A stretch of 64,000 bases of DNA from Clostridiales bacterium (GCA_022774865.1 JALFLH010000034.1:1-64000); one strand, 5' to 3'. Shown: positions 48,348-58,804, numbered from the stretch's first letter. The notes: a model not told the origin generated them from the letters alone. Numbers and translations: made by a program.

Positions 48348-48665
48348 ATGGAAGATTACCGCGCCATGATTCGAAACACCTTTGAGTTTGGCTCCGTCCG
48401 GGATGCCGAAGCGCTTTTTGAGGCCTGTATTCAAAACGCGTTTCCCACCTTCCATTTCCGGCGGCTGGAGCTGATCCGCTTCACCCGGGAGGATCAATAT
48501 CTGGAGGGACGAAGCTGGAACCATGTTTTTGAGATCAAAAGATCCGATCTGAAAGGCAGTCCCGTATGGGAGGTTCACTGCCGCCGGGTCACCATGGGTA
48601 AGACCCCGGATAAGCATGTGTATCTCGACTACTATTCCCTTGGCTTTGTGGGATATATGGAATAA
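48348..48665 (+). CDS. Conserved hypothetical protein
   Basis: A 105-residue soluble protein with no domain I can name. It is rich in aromatic and charged residues and seems to be a compact alpha/beta domain (TREDQYLEGRSWNHVFEI). ATG 48348 is preferred over 48345, six bases after GGGAGGG. It is the second gene after the FlK-like thioesterase and ends at a perfect terminator. Confidence 0.6.
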   Translation: MEDYRAMIRNTFEFGSVRDAEALFEACIQNAFPTFHFRRLELIRFTREDQYLEGRSWNHVFEIKRSDLKGSPVWEVHCRRVTMGKTPDKHVYLDYYSLGFVGYME

Positions 48666-48669
48666 ATAT

Positions 48670-48710
48670 CAGAGCGCCGGCTTCTGATGAAGCCGGCGCT
48701 CTGTTCCATG
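48670..48710 (+). terminator. Rho-independent terminator
   Basis: Perfect 14-bp stem CAGAGCGCCGGCTT / AAGCCGGCGCTCTG with a 6-base loop and TTCC tail. The T run is short, but the stem is very strong. Confidence 0.75.
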
Positions 48711-48715
48711 AAATG

Positions 48716-48744
48716 ACGGCATGACCTTTTTGGGGTCATGCCGT
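48716..48744 (-). terminator. Terminator of the uridine phosphorylase gene
   Basis: ACGGCATGACC pairs with GGTCATGCCGT around a short T-rich loop, ten bases beyond the stop of the minus-strand gene. Confidence 0.75.
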
Positions 48745-48753
48745 TTGATGTTG

Positions 48754-49524
48754 TTACTTTTTCGCCAGATCGGCGGCAATCAGCTTCTTCATGGCTTCAA
48801 TGCCCACCTTGATGGCTCCGGAGGTGTCCTCAGTCATAGGCATGAACAGCCCCGCCTTTTCCCGTTCCTGATTCCAGATCACATGGAAGCAGCTTCCACA
48901 GCGCACGTGCAGGGCGGCAGCTACCACGAACAGGGCCGCGGACTCCATTTCGCTGGCCTTAACGCCAAGACGCTTATAGGACTCCCATTTGTTCAGCAGC
49001 TCATAGTAGACCGGGGATTTCTCCGGGCTGTGCTGGCCATAGAAAGAATCCTTGCACTGGACGACGCCGGTATGGATGGAGTAGCCCAGCTCCTCTCCCG
49101 CCTGCTTCAGCGCCAGCGTTACATCGAAATCCGGAACCGCGGGATATTCAATGGGCGCGTATTCCAGAGAGGTATGTTCGTAACGAACCGCGCCGGTGGC
49201 CACGATCACATCACCCGGCTTCACGTCCAGATCAATGCCGCCGCAGGTGCCAACCCGAATGAAGGTATCCGCGCCAATGTTGTGCAGTTCCTCCATGGCG
49301 ATGGACGCGGAGGGGCCGCCGATGCCGGTGGAGCAGACGGACACCTTTTCTCCCAGCAGCGTGCCGGTCCAGATGTTGTATTCCCGGTTCATGCCGATAT
49401 GGACGGGATTATCAAAATGCCGGGCTATGGCCTCGCAGCGGCCCGGATCTCCGGGCAGCAGTACATAACGACCCACGTCGCCTTCGGTGCAATGGATATG
49501 GAATTGTTTTTCTGTTGCCTGCAT
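48754..49524 (-). CDS. udp: Uridine phosphorylase (nucleoside phosphorylase I family)
   Basis: Reversibly cleaves uridine with phosphate to uracil and ribose 1-phosphate. The 256-residue protein has [31 protein letters not shown] and IRVGTCGGI, and the sugar-binding [11 protein letters not shown] motif with Glu-Met-Glu-Ser. The spacing favours uridine over purine phosphorylases, but a mixed specificity cannot be ruled out. ATG 49524 is preferred to GTG 49533 by RBS position. Confidence 0.9.
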   Translation of the reverse strand: MQATEKQFHIHCTEGDVGRYVLLPGDPGRCEAIARHFDNPVHIGMNREYNIWTGTLLGEKVSVCSTGIGGPSASIAMEELHNIGADTFIRVGTCGGIDLDVKPGDVIVATGAVRYEHTSLEYAPIEYPAVPDFDVTLALKQAGEELGYSIHTGVVQCKDSFYGQHSPEKSPVYYELLNKWESYKRLGVKASEMESAALFVVAAALHVRCGSCFHVIWNQEREKAGLFMPMTEDTSGAIKVGIEAMKKLIAADLAKK

Positions 49525-49598
49525 GGTAATCACCTTTCGTTAAACTGGATAAAAACAGTATAACATATACCCTTCTATTTTGCAAGAAATGTTCATCA

Positions 49599-52500
49599 TC
49601 AGAAAAAACTGACCTGACTGGTATCCGGCAGGCTGCCGAAGGCGCCCGCGTCCTTGAGCATCTGAATATGGGTTTTGGAGACCTTGGGGCAGGCAGCAGC
49701 CACTTCTTCGATGGAAAGAAACTGTTTTCCTTTCCGCCCCTCCATCAGATCCCATGCCGCACTCTCGCCCAGGCCGGAGATCGCCACAAAGGGTGGAAGC
49801 AGTTTACCGTCTTTGATCAGGAATTTGGTGGCGTGGCTTTCGTAGATGTCAATGGGCGCGAACTCGAATCCCCGCAGATAGAACTCGTACACAACCTCAA
49901 GCGTGGTCAGCAGATCCTCGTCCTTGGCCGTGGCATCCTCGTTGTTGTCAATGGCCTCGATATTGGCCATGACCGACGCAATGCCCCCGGTCATCAGCAC
50001 GGCGTCAAAGCCGCCCTTCTGGCTGCGGCGGTAGAAATAGGCCGCATAAAACGGAAGCGGATGGTGCACCTTGAACCAGGCGATGCGGAATGCCATCATA
50101 ACATATGCCACCGCGTGCGCCTTCGGGAAAAGGTACTTGATCTTCTTGCAGGAGCCAATGTACCATTCCGGCACGCCCGCCGCCTTCATCTCCTCCTCCG
50201 CTCCTTCCGGCAGTCCCCTGCCCTTTCGGACGGATTCCATGATCTTGAAGGAACGCTTTTCCGGCATTCCGCAGGAAATCAGGTAGAGCATGATATCATC
50301 GCGGCAACCGATGGTGGAGTCAACCGTTGCGGTTTTGGAGGTAATCAGATCCTTGGCGTTTCCCAGCCACACGTCCGTACCATGGGAAAAGCCGGAAAGC
50401 CGTACCAGCGTATCAAACCGGGTTGGCATGGTATCCATCAGCATACCACGGGTAAACCGGGTGTTGAACTCCGGGATGGCCACCGCCCCGGTGGGGCCGA
50501 GAATTTTGTCGTTTTCATAGCCCAGCACCTTGGAGGATGTGAAGATGGACATGGTATCCTTGTCGTCCAGCGGGATGGTCTTGGCGTCAACCCCGGTCAT
50601 ATCCTCCATCATGCGGATCATGGTGGGGTCATCGTGCCCCAGCATATCCAGCTTCAGCAGATTTTCCTCCATGGAATGGTATTCAAAGTGGGTGGTAATC
50701 TGGTCGGAATTCGGATCGTCCGCCGGATGCTGCACCGGGCAGAAATCCCAGATTTCGTTTTCCTGAGGGATGACCACCAGACCGCCGGGGTGCTGACCCG
50801 TGGTACGGCGTACACCCACGCAGCCGGAGGCAAGCCGGGCTTCCTCCGCCTTGGAGGCGGTTCTCCCCCGTTCCTGCAGATATTTTTTCACATAACCGAA
50901 GGCTGTTTTCTCAGCCACGGTACCAATGGTACCGGCGCGGAACACGTGGGAAGAGCCAAACATGGAGATACAGTATTTATGTGCCTCGGCCTGATACTCG
51001 CCGGAGAAATTCAGGTCGATATCCGGCACCTTGTCGCCGCCGAAGCCCAGAAAGGTTTCAAAGGGGATGTTGAACCCATCCTTCTCCATTTTGGTGCCGC
51101 ACTTGGGGCAAACCGCATCGGGAAGATCCGCGCCGCAGTTATAGCCGGGCGGAACATTCAGCTCGGTATATTTACAGGCAGGATTCGGACAGCGGTAGTG
51201 GGGCTGGAAGGAATTGACCTCCGTAATACCCGACATATAGGCCACAATGGAGGAGCCAACCGAACCACGGGAGCCGACCAGATAATTGTGCTCCAGACTG
51301 TTCTGCACCAGTTTCTGGGCAGACATATAGATCACGTCATAGTGACAGGAAATGATGTCGTGCAGCTCCGTTTCCACGCGCTGGCGGAATACCTCCGGCG
51401 GATTGTCCCCATAGAGGCGGTGGAATTTCCCATAGACCAGGCTCTTCAGATCCTCAACGGAATTCTCAATTTTGGGAGCGAACAGATTGTGAGGCACCGG
51501 GCGGAGCGTCTCGCACATATCCGCGATTTTATTGGGATTCTCCACCACGATCTCGTATGCTTTTTCTTGCCCCAGATAGCTGAATTCCTTCAGCATTTCA
51601 TCGGTGGTACGGAAATACAGCGGCATCTTCTTGTCCGCGTCGTCGAAGCCCTTGGTGGCCAGCAGAATGTGGCGGAACACCTCATCCTCCGGGTTCAGGA
51701 AGTGGACATCGCCGGTGGCAACCACCATCTTTCCCAGTTCCTCACCCAGACGGACGATCTTCCGGTTGTATTCCCGCAGGTCCTCATCGGTCTGCGCCTC
51801 GTATTTATCGGAATCCAGCATAAAGCGGTTGTTGTCCAGCGGCTGAATTTCCAGAAAATCGTAGAAGGAAGCCAGTCGCTTCAGTTCGTCCTCGCTTTTG
51901 TGATCCAGAATGGCCTGAAACAGTTCGCCCGCCTCACAGGCGGAGCCGATAATCAGTCCTTCCCGCAGCGCCATCAGCTCGGATTTGGGTATCCGGGGCA
52001 CACGCTTGAAATATTTCAGATTGGAGTCGGAAATCAGGTGATACAGATTTCGCAATCCTACCTGATTTTTTGCAAACAGGATAATATGCCGCGCATGGCG
52101 GTCGGCAATTCTACCCTTGGAACGCAGGGTGATCATGGCGGGATTGATTGCCTGCAGGGTATGGATATCGTATTCTTCTTCCAGCTTCTGCATGAGGCGG
52201 GTCATAATCAGGCCGCACATGACAGCATCGTCCGCAGCCCGGTGATGATTGAATTCGGGCAGGCTCAGGGCATTCGCCACAATATCCAGCTTGAATTTAT
52301 TGAGCTGGGGCAGCAGATTCTGGGAGAGAATCAGCGTATCCGCGGCTGTATAGTGGTAGGGATATCCAAGCCGGAGGCAGGCTTCCCGGATAAAGCCGGT
52401 GTCGAAGTCGGAATTGTGCGCCACCAGAACGCGCCCACCCACAAATTTCAGAAACTCTGGAAGCACTTCTTCCAAGCTGGGTGCGCCCGCAAGCATCTCG

Positions 52501-53912
52501 TCCGTGATGCCGGTCAAATCTACAATTTTCTTATCCAGCTTCCGCTGAGGATCCACAAAGGTCTGGAACCGGTCGATCTCCTGTCCGTTTTTCAGAATGA
52601 CCGCACCGATTTCGATGATTCTGTCATTTTTGGAGGACAGACCGGTGGTTTCCAGATCAAATGCCACAAATTCCTCGTCAAAAGATATATCCTGCTGCCC
52701 ATGCACCACAATGCGGTCGTCCACATCGTTGACATAATAGCCCTCGCAGCCATAAAGAATTTTGATGGTTTCGTCCGTTCCGGCAACCTTGGGCGGTTTT
52801 TTCCCCTCAACGGTATGCAGCGCATCTGTAAACGACTGGCAGCAGCCGTGATCCGTAATGGCGATGGCCTTGTGGCCCCATGCCGCCGCCTGCTTGATGG
52901 CAGCGGTTGTGTCCGTCAGCGCGTCCATATTGGACATGATGGTGTGCAGGTGCAGCTCCACCCGCTTCATGCCTTCCGCGGTATCCTTCCGTTTTGGCAT
53001 GGAACCGGGCATCATGGCGTAGGGCTTGAGCACCATCTCATTGTCGTAGCGGTTCAGCTCCAGCCGCCCCTGCACTTTCAGTACCGAACCGACCTGTACA
53101 TTCTCCAGAATCGGCTTGGCCTCCCCCGCCTCCAGAAACCGATTGATATGAATGGAATTGGTATTGTCGGTCATGTCAAAGCCGATAACCCATGCGTTGC
53201 GTTTTTTCAGTTCCTTATGCTCCACATTGAAAACCCGTCCCTCCACAATCACAGCGCCCATGTCCAGATTCAGCTCCGACATGGGAACCGGGATGCCGCG
53301 GAAGGGTTTTCCGTAGAATGTATCGGATTGGGGGTCGGGCTTCTTTTCCTCCGGCTTTGCGGGGATAGCCGGAATGGAGTCCATCAGCTTTGTGCGCATG
53401 GATTCCATGGCATCAAACAGCGCCTGCCCCTCCAGCGTCTGTCCAGCCTCAATACGGATGGTCACCGGAGCGGCAAACCGTTCCCGAAGCTGATTCTGCA
53501 CCTCGGGAATCAGCTTTTCCAGTTCCTTTTTCCCGTTTGCCCGGAGCTTCACCGTCAGATTTGTCCCCTCCCACTCCCACGTGGCGCCTGCAAGGGAACC
53601 GCGGGTCATGGAATTACGGGTAACAAACAAATCCCGCAGCTCCTCCGGTTCCAGTTTTGTCAGCTCAGACGCGGGATGGGTTGCTGTCACTTCCATGTGG
53701 GAAAGGCCATAGAGCTGCCCGATTTCCCGTTCCGCCTGTTCCAGTAAGCGTCTGGGGATATATTGCTCCGAATGCACGGCAACATGGACACGGCGGGATG
53801 CTGGGTCGATGTCAGCAGCTACGATAGCCGCCTGAGAAAGAGCTGACAGCAGCTCCTCAGGCGGCTCATAATCCGGAAACATGGAAGTCAAATAAACCGT
53901 ATCTTGCTTCAT
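49599..53912 (-). CDS. polC: DNA polymerase III alpha subunit, Gram-positive type PolC
   Basis: The replicative polymerase of low-GC Gram-positives. The 1437-residue protein has an N-terminal domain, an OB fold (about 225-310), a PHP domain beginning ELHLHTIMSNMDA near 318, an inserted DEDDh proofreading exonuclease (FVAFDLETTGLSS near 417), a zinc finger CPNPACKYTEL...CPKCG near 907, and palm residues PDIDLNFSGEYQ near 960. ATG 53912 follows CGAGG. It is last in the pyrH-frr-uppS-cdsA-dxr-rseP-ispG series and probably shares that transcript. Confidence 0.97.
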   Translation of the reverse strand: MKQDTVYLTSMFPDYEPPEELLSALSQAAIVAADIDPASRRVHVAVHSEQYIPRRLLEQAEREIGQLYGLSHMEVTATHPASELTKLEPEELRDLFVTRNSMTRGSLAGATWEWEGTNLTVKLRANGKKELEKLIPEVQNQLRERFAAPVTIRIEAGQTLEGQALFDAMESMRTKLMDSIPAIPAKPEEKKPDPQSDTFYGKPFRGIPVPMSELNLDMGAVIVEGRVFNVEHKELKKRNAWVIGFDMTDNTNSIHINRFLEAGEAKPILENVQVGSVLKVQGRLELNRYDNEMVLKPYAMMPGSMPKRKDTAEGMKRVELHLHTIMSNMDALTDTTAAIKQAAAWGHKAIAITDHGCCQSFTDALHTVEGKKPPKVAGTDETIKILYGCEGYYVNDVDDRIVVHGQQDISFDEEFVAFDLETTGLSSKNDRIIEIGAVILKNGQEIDRFQTFVDPQRKLDKKIVDLTGITDEMLAGAPSLEEVLPEFLKFVGGRVLVAHNSDFDTGFIREACLRLGYPYHYTAADTLILSQNLLPQLNKFKLDIVANALSLPEFNHHRAADDAVMCGLIMTRLMQKLEEEYDIHTLQAINPAMITLRSKGRIADRHARHIILFAKNQVGLRNLYHLISDSNLKYFKRVPRIPKSELMALREGLIIGSACEAGELFQAILDHKSEDELKRLASFYDFLEIQPLDNNRFMLDSDKYEAQTDEDLREYNRKIVRLGEELGKMVVATGDVHFLNPEDEVFRHILLATKGFDDADKKMPLYFRTTDEMLKEFSYLGQEKAYEIVVENPNKIADMCETLRPVPHNLFAPKIENSVEDLKSLVYGKFHRLYGDNPPEVFRQRVETELHDIISCHYDVIYMSAQKLVQNSLEHNYLVGSRGSVGSSIVAYMSGITEVNSFQPHYRCPNPACKYTELNVPPGYNCGADLPDAVCPKCGTKMEKDGFNIPFETFLGFGGDKVPDIDLNFSGEYQAEAHKYCISMFGSSHVFRAGTIGTVAEKTAFGYVKKYLQERGRTASKAEEARLASGCVGVRRTTGQHPGGLVVIPQENEIWDFCPVQHPADDPNSDQITTHFEYHSMEENLLKLDMLGHDDPTMIRMMEDMTGVDAKTIPLDDKDTMSIFTSSKVLGYENDKILGPTGAVAIPEFNTRFTRGMLMDTMPTRFDTLVRLSGFSHGTDVWLGNAKDLITSKTATVDSTIGCRDDIMLYLISCGMPEKRSFKIMESVRKGRGLPEGAEEEMKAAGVPEWYIGSCKKIKYLFPKAHAVAYVMMAFRIAWFKVHHPLPFYAAYFYRRSQKGGFDAVLMTGGIASVMANIEAIDNNEDATAKDEDLLTTLEVVYEFYLRGFEFAPIDIYESHATKFLIKDGKLLPPFVAISGLGESAAWDLMEGRKGKQFLSIEEVAAACPKVSKTHIQMLKDAGAFGSLPDTSQVSFF

Positions 53913-53949
53913 AAGTACCTCGTGTGGCAGAAAACCTGAACCGGACAGA

Positions 53950-54987
53950 TCACATGGCTTCAATCCGTTTCAGCAGTGCGGGCAACAGTTCATCATAGGG
54001 CAGCTTTTCCACCGGCTCCCCTTTTACAAAGATCATGCCCCAGCCATCGCCGCCGGCAACGCCGATATCAGCTTCCCGGGCTTCCCCGGGGCCATTGACC
54101 ACGCAGCCCATAACCGCAACGGTGATGGGCTTTTTGCAGTCCTTCAGCGCCTCATCCACCCGATTTACCAAACCGATCAGGTCGATTCGGGTGCGCCCGC
54201 AGGTGGGACAGGATACAATATTCACACCCTCCCGGCGTAGTCCGGCCGCTTTCAGGATATCCTTGGCGGCATAGACCTCCTCCACGGGATCATCCGTCAG
54301 ACTGACCCGGATGGTATCTCCGATTCCGTCCAGCAGCAGCGCTCCGATGCCCATTGCCGACTTAATCAACCCCTGCCGCACAGGGCCTGTTTCGGTGACA
54401 CCGATGTGAATTGGATAGTCGCACCGGGCACGGAACAGCCGGGCTGCCTGAACCATGGTGGGAACCGCGGAGGACTTCATAGATACGCAGGTTTCATAAA
54501 AACCAAATTTTTCCAACAGCTCCAGATGGGAGAACGCACTTTCCACCAGCGCTTCCGCCGTGGGATGGCCGTATTTTTCCAATAGCTTTTTGTCCAGGCT
54601 TCCGCCGTTTACGCCAATGCGGATGGGGATACCCTTGTCTTTACACACATCCACAACAGCCTTGACCCGATCCTCCCCGCCGATGTTGCCGGGATTGATG
54701 CGGATTTTGGAAGCGCCGCCCTCCGCCGCCGCGATGGCCAGTTGATAATCAAAATGAATATCGGCTACCAGCGGAAGCGGGCTTTCCTTGCAGATTTGGG
54801 CAAAGGCCCGTGCCGCCTCCAGATTGGGAACCGCCAGACGAACAATCTGACAGCCCGCCGCCTGAAGCTGGCCGATCTGACGCAGGCACCCCGGAATATC
54901 CGTGGTCTTTGTATTGAGCATGGACTGAATCACCACAGGCGCGCCGCCGCCAATGGGCACACTGCCAACGTGAATTTGTCTGGTCAT
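53950..54987 (-). CDS. ispG: (E)-4-hydroxy-3-methylbut-2-enyl-diphosphate synthase
   Basis: IspG carries out the sixth MEP-pathway step, MEcPP to HMBPP, with a [4Fe-4S] cluster. The 345-residue protein starts MTRQIHVGSVPIGG and shows IRINPGNIGG, IGVNGGSLD, and the cluster cysteines SCPTCGRTR and MGCVVNGPGEA. ATG 54987 follows GAGG; the GTG at 54996 would overlap that site. The stop of rseP lies within its leader. Confidence 0.96.
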   Translation of the reverse strand: MTRQIHVGSVPIGGGAPVVIQSMLNTKTTDIPGCLRQIGQLQAAGCQIVRLAVPNLEAARAFAQICKESPLPLVADIHFDYQLAIAAAEGGASKIRINPGNIGGEDRVKAVVDVCKDKGIPIRIGVNGGSLDKKLLEKYGHPTAEALVESAFSHLELLEKFGFYETCVSMKSSAVPTMVQAARLFRARCDYPIHIGVTETGPVRQGLIKSAMGIGALLLDGIGDTIRVSLTDDPVEEVYAAKDILKAAGLRREGVNIVSCPTCGRTRIDLIGLVNRVDEALKDCKKPITVAVMGCVVNGPGEAREADIGVAGGDGWGMIFVKGEPVEKLPYDELLPALLKRIEAM

Positions 54988-54992
54988 GGATG

Positions 54993-56054
54993 TCACCTCT
55001 TGAATATGACAAAAATATCCTTGAACATAATCACCACCATCAGGCCAAGCAGCAAAATCATGCCCGCCGCATGGAGATAGCCCTCATATTTGGGATTGAT
55101 TTTCTTTTTGGTCACAGCTTCCACCGCCGTGGTAATCAGCAGACAAACAATCCGTCCACCGTCCAGCGCCGGAATGGGCAGCAGATTCATCACTGCCAGA
55201 TTGATGGCAATAAAACCGCCGAAATAGAGCATATTCATCAGCGCCTCAAAGCCGGACGCGGATTCCTTTGCGACATGATTCATCTGATCCACGATCATCA
55301 CCGGGCCGCCCATATCCTTCAGCCCGACCTGTCCGCGCAGAAGCATCTGCAGGCTCATGCGAACCAGACGCACGGTATCCAGAGACGAATTCCACGCACA
55401 GCGAAGTTTGACGCCCGGTGTAGCCGCCACAACAGAAAAATTGAAGCCATAGCGCAGGCTGGTAGAGCCGTCCGAATTTGGAAATTCTGCTTTCTCCATC
55501 CGAAACGCGTCCAGGCGCACCTTTTCGCCGTTTCGCTCCACCACCAAATCGTGGACATCTCCTCCGTTCAGGGACAGAATCGTGGAAAAATCCGATGCGA
55601 CATAGATTTTTTCCCCGTCCACCTCCAAAATCCGGTCGCCTATCTGCAGTCCATCCGCCGCCTGCAGAACGCAGCCATTGTCAAAGGAACTGATTACCGG
55701 CATGACAATCTGCTTGGACGGTGCGAACACGATGACCATCAGCAAAAAACCAGCCAGAAAATTCATGGCTGCGCCGGCAGCGAGAATGATCAGACGCTTC
55801 CACCAGGCTGCTTTCTGGAAGGAACGGGGATTGTCGGTATCCTCATCCTCCCCCTCCATGGCGCAGTAGCCGCCGATGGGAATACAGCGGATCGAATACA
55901 GCGTCTGGCCAATCTGCTTTTTCCAGATAGCCGGCCCCATGAACAGGGAAAATTCATTGACCTGCACACCGGAAAGCTTGGCTGCTGAGAAATGCCCCAG
56001 CTCGTGGATGAAAATGAGAAAGCTGAACAGCAAAATTGCAAAAACAATGCTCAT
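54993..56054 (-). CDS. rseP: Site-2 metalloprotease RseP
   Basis: A zinc intramembrane protease that cleaves regulators such as anti-sigma factors and remnant signal peptides. The 353-residue protein has HELGHFSAAKLSGV (HExxH) in its first membrane helix, a PDZ domain (about 115-190), and LLPIPALDGGRI with the LDG metal motif near 310. Four membrane helices are visible. It lies 15 bp after dxr. Confidence 0.96.
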   Translation of the reverse strand: MSIVFAILLFSFLIFIHELGHFSAAKLSGVQVNEFSLFMGPAIWKKQIGQTLYSIRCIPIGGYCAMEGEDEDTDNPRSFQKAAWWKRLIILAAGAAMNFLAGFLLMVIVFAPSKQIVMPVISSFDNGCVLQAADGLQIGDRILEVDGEKIYVASDFSTILSLNGGDVHDLVVERNGEKVRLDAFRMEKAEFPNSDGSTSLRYGFNFSVVAATPGVKLRCAWNSSLDTVRLVRMSLQMLLRGQVGLKDMGGPVMIVDQMNHVAKESASGFEALMNMLYFGGFIAINLAVMNLLPIPALDGGRIVCLLITTAVEAVTKKKINPKYEGYLHAAGMILLLGLMVVIMFKDIFVIFKR

Positions 56055-56069
56055 TTAATTAACCTCAAC

Positions 56070-57218
56070 TCATGATATGCCCCTGATAACGCTCTGCCGC
56101 GCCAGTTGATCCGATGTGAGAATCTGCTCCAGTGAGGGATTGGCAATAAAAGGAACCTCCTCCACCGCCCGCGCAACCAGACGGTAGATATCATAGAAGC
56201 CGATTTCGTCCGCGAGAAACTTGGCCACGGCCACCTCATTGGCGCCATTCATAATCGGGCAGGCATTGCCGCCCGCTCCGGCGCACTCACGTGCCAGACG
56301 CAGGCAGGGAAACGCGTCCAGATCCGGTGCGGCAAAGGTCAGCGGCGGACAGGTCAGCAAATCCAGTCCCTCCACCGGGCTTTGTGCCCGTTCCGGATAG
56401 GTCAGGGCAAGCTGGATCGGCAGACGCATATCCGGCGTTCCCATCTGCGCCATCACGGCGCCGTCGGAGAATTCCACCAAGCTGTGCACAATACTCTGGC
56501 GATGAATCACAACATCCACCTTTTCAAGCGGCATATCATACAGCCGCATGGCCTCAATGACCTCCAGCCCTTTATTCATCAGGGTGGCGCAGTCCACAGT
56601 GATTTTCGCCCCCATTTTCCAGTTGGGATGGCGCAGAGCATCGGCTTTCGTCACATTCTTCAGTTCTTCCCGGCTCATGCCGAAAAAGGGACCCCCGGAG
56701 CAGGTGAGAATCAGCCGTTTCACTTCCGCCCGACAACGGCAGCCCATCAGGCACTGATAGATGGCGGAATGTTCGGAGTCCACCGGGACGATTTCGGCGC
56801 CATAACGTTTCGCCTCCGCCATCACCAGCTCACCGGCGCAAACCAACGTTTCCTTGTTGGCAAGACCGATCCGCTTTTTTGCCCGGATGGCCGCAAGCGT
56901 GGGCTTCAGGCCAACCATACCTACCACGGCTGTGATAACACAGTCTGCCTCCGGCATGGTCGCGGCCTCCAGCAAGCCTTCCTCACCCCACACAACCCGG
57001 GTAGGCAGGTCGGAAATGCGGGAATGTAGCTGCTCTGCGGCTTTCTGATTACCCATCACCGCCAAAATGGGACGGAACTGACGGCATTGCTCCTCCATCC
57101 GTTCCACATTGGTGTCCGCGGTCAACGCCGCTACCCGGATGGGCAGCCGGCTGATCACATCCAGACTCTGACGCCCAATTGAACCAGTAGAACCCAGAAT
57201 ACTGACACAGGATACCAT
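56070..57218 (-). CDS. dxr: 1-deoxy-D-xylulose-5-phosphate reductoisomerase
   Basis: Dxr commits DXP to the MEP isoprenoid pathway. The 382-residue protein has the NADPH motif SILGSTGSIGRQSLDV, LANKETLVCAG, VPVDSEHSAIYQCL, and the C-terminal MNGANEVAVAKFL. ATG 57218 overlaps the cdsA stop region and has AAGG close by; longer starts begin inside cdsA. It supplies the same pathway as ispG three genes later. Confidence 0.97.
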   Translation of the reverse strand: MVSCVSILGSTGSIGRQSLDVISRLPIRVAALTADTNVERMEEQCRQFRPILAVMGNQKAAEQLHSRISDLPTRVVWGEEGLLEAATMPEADCVITAVVGMVGLKPTLAAIRAKKRIGLANKETLVCAGELVMAEAKRYGAEIVPVDSEHSAIYQCLMGCRCRAEVKRLILTCSGGPFFGMSREELKNVTKADALRHPNWKMGAKITVDCATLMNKGLEVIEAMRLYDMPLEKVDVVIHRQSIVHSLVEFSDGAVMAQMGTPDMRLPIQLALTYPERAQSPVEGLDLLTCPPLTFAAPDLDAFPCLRLARECAGAGGNACPIMNGANEVAVAKFLADEIGFYDIYRLVARAVEEVPFIANPSLEQILTSDQLARQSVIRGIS

Positions 57219-57222
57219 CGCC

Positions 57223-58038
57223 TTACCCCACAATCACCGGGATCAGGGTAAGAAAAACCTCCATCAGCGGGCCGACCATCGTCATGGAATCAAAGCGATC
57301 CAGAATTCCGCCGTGGCCGGGGATAATGGTGCCATAGTCCTTGATACCGGTCTGACGCTTGACAACCGAGAAGCACAGATCGCCAAAGGTGCCCGCAATG
57401 GAACCGATCAGACCGTAAAGAATGGCATACAGGTAGTTTACCCGGAATTTGAACCCGAACTGCATAATCAGCGTATAGAGAATCATGCACACAATGGCGC
57501 TCAGCATTCCGCCCGCCACGCCTTCAATGGTTTTGTGGGGGCTGATGACCGGCGCCAGCTTATGCTTCCCCAACGCCCGCCCCACGAAATACGCACCGGC
57601 ATCGGAGGCGAAAGCCACAATAAACGGAATCAGGATCACATAGCGGCCGATTTTCAAGGTCTGGATTCTGACCAGGCTGCTCAGCAGCATGGGAATCAGC
57701 AAGCCGGCGACAAAGCACATACAGATCTTGTCGAATGTGATCTTCACATGATCGTACATCAGTTCGCCGAACAGAACCGCCATAAATACCAGAACGCCCA
57801 GTACGGCGTAGGCGTGCATCGCGCCGAAAAAGCTCCACATGGAGACCGCAAAGGCCATCACAGCGGCGTAAACAACAAGGCGCACGTGCTGTACCAGCCC
57901 GGTGCGGTACAAAAGCTCATAGGCGGCAACGGACAGCATAGCACCCCAAACCAGCGCCAGCACAATTTTAGGCGCTGCCAGCAGAATCAGAAGCAGCACC
58001 GGAATCAGAACCGCCGCTGTAATCACACGTGTTTTCAT
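57223..58038 (-). CDS. cdsA: Phosphatidate cytidylyltransferase
   Basis: CdsA makes CDP-diacylglycerol from phosphatidate and CTP, the precursor of phospholipids. The 271-residue protein has about eight membrane helices and the signature SDAGAYFVGRALGKHKLAPVI followed by SPHKTIEG, and near the end VKRQTGIKDYG...PGHGGILDRFDS. It lies six bases after uppS and overlaps the dxr leader. Confidence 0.97.
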   Translation of the reverse strand: MKTRVITAAVLIPVLLLILLAAPKIVLALVWGAMLSVAAYELLYRTGLVQHVRLVVYAAVMAFAVSMWSFFGAMHAYAVLGVLVFMAVLFGELMYDHVKITFDKICMCFVAGLLIPMLLSSLVRIQTLKIGRYVILIPFIVAFASDAGAYFVGRALGKHKLAPVISPHKTIEGVAGGMLSAIVCMILYTLIMQFGFKFRVNYLYAILYGLIGSIAGTFGDLCFSVVKRQTGIKDYGTIIPGHGGILDRFDSMTMVGPLMEVFLTLIPVIVG

Positions 58039-58044
58039 TTTTCT

Positions 58045-58773
58045 CTATGTCCCTCCAAACCGACGGTTGCGCCGGTGGTATTCTTCGATGGCTGCGTCCA
58101 GATCCCGCTCCGTAAAGTCGGGCCACAGTACATTCATAAATACATATTCCGAATAAGCGGACTGCCACAGCAGAAAATTGCTAGTCCGCTGTTCCCCGGA
58201 CGGCCGGATGATCAGCTCCGGGTCTGGCACGCCCGCAGAATACAGATACCCGGACAGCATCTGCTCGGTCAGTTCTTCGGGACAGCGCTTTCCGTCCGCC
58301 ACATCCTGCGCGAACGCCCGTGCCGCGCGGACGATTTCATCCCTTCCGCCGTAATTCAGGCAGAAATTCACCTGTACCTCGTGATACTGTGACGACCGCT
58401 CCTCCGCATCCCGGCATAGCTTCTGCAGCGCCGGACTGAGCTTGCTCAGATCACCGAAAAAGCGGAATGTAACCGCGTTCTTCTCCATGTCCCGCAGCGC
58501 CTCATTCAGATATCTGGCCAACAGCGTCATAATGCCGGATACTTCTTCCTGACTTCGTTTCCAGTTTTCCGTGGAAAACGCATATACCGTCAGGTATTTT
58601 ACCCCCAGTGTACGGCAGTAATTCGCAATCCGGCGAAACGCCTCGGCACCGGCAGCATGGCCGGCGGTACGGGGTTTTCCGCGCAGCTTTGCCCAGCGTC
58701 CATTTCCGTCCATGATAATGGCAATGTGCTGCGGCGGCGGGAGCGTCTTTCCGCTTAAATCGTTTTGCACCAT
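58045..58773 (-). CDS. uppS: Undecaprenyl diphosphate synthase
   Basis: Adds eight isopentenyl units to farnesyl diphosphate to make the C55 lipid carrier of cell-wall synthesis. The 242-residue protein has HIAIIMDGNGRWAK (catalytic Asp-Gly-Asn-Gly), YAFSTENWKR, and the terminal RPSGEQRTSNFLLWQSAYSE. A GC-rich hairpin lies between frr and this gene. Confidence 0.97.
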   Translation of the reverse strand: MVQNDLSGKTLPPPQHIAIIMDGNGRWAKLRGKPRTAGHAAGAEAFRRIANYCRTLGVKYLTVYAFSTENWKRSQEEVSGIMTLLARYLNEALRDMEKNAVTFRFFGDLSKLSPALQKLCRDAEERSSQYHEVQVNFCLNYGGRDEIVRAARAFAQDVADGKRCPEELTEQMLSGYLYSAGVPDPELIIRPSGEQRTSNFLLWQSAYSEYVFMNVLWPDFTERDLDAAIEEYHRRNRRFGGT

Positions 58774-58804
58774 AAATATCCTCTATTGTACATCACATGG
58801 ATTG

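Noticed and set aside
49668-53747. Very long open frame antisense to polC (over 1300 codons)
   Set aside because: PolC is unmistakable on the other strand. The antisense translation is rich in His, Gly and Arg with no domain, as expected from GC-biased codon usage in the opposite strand.
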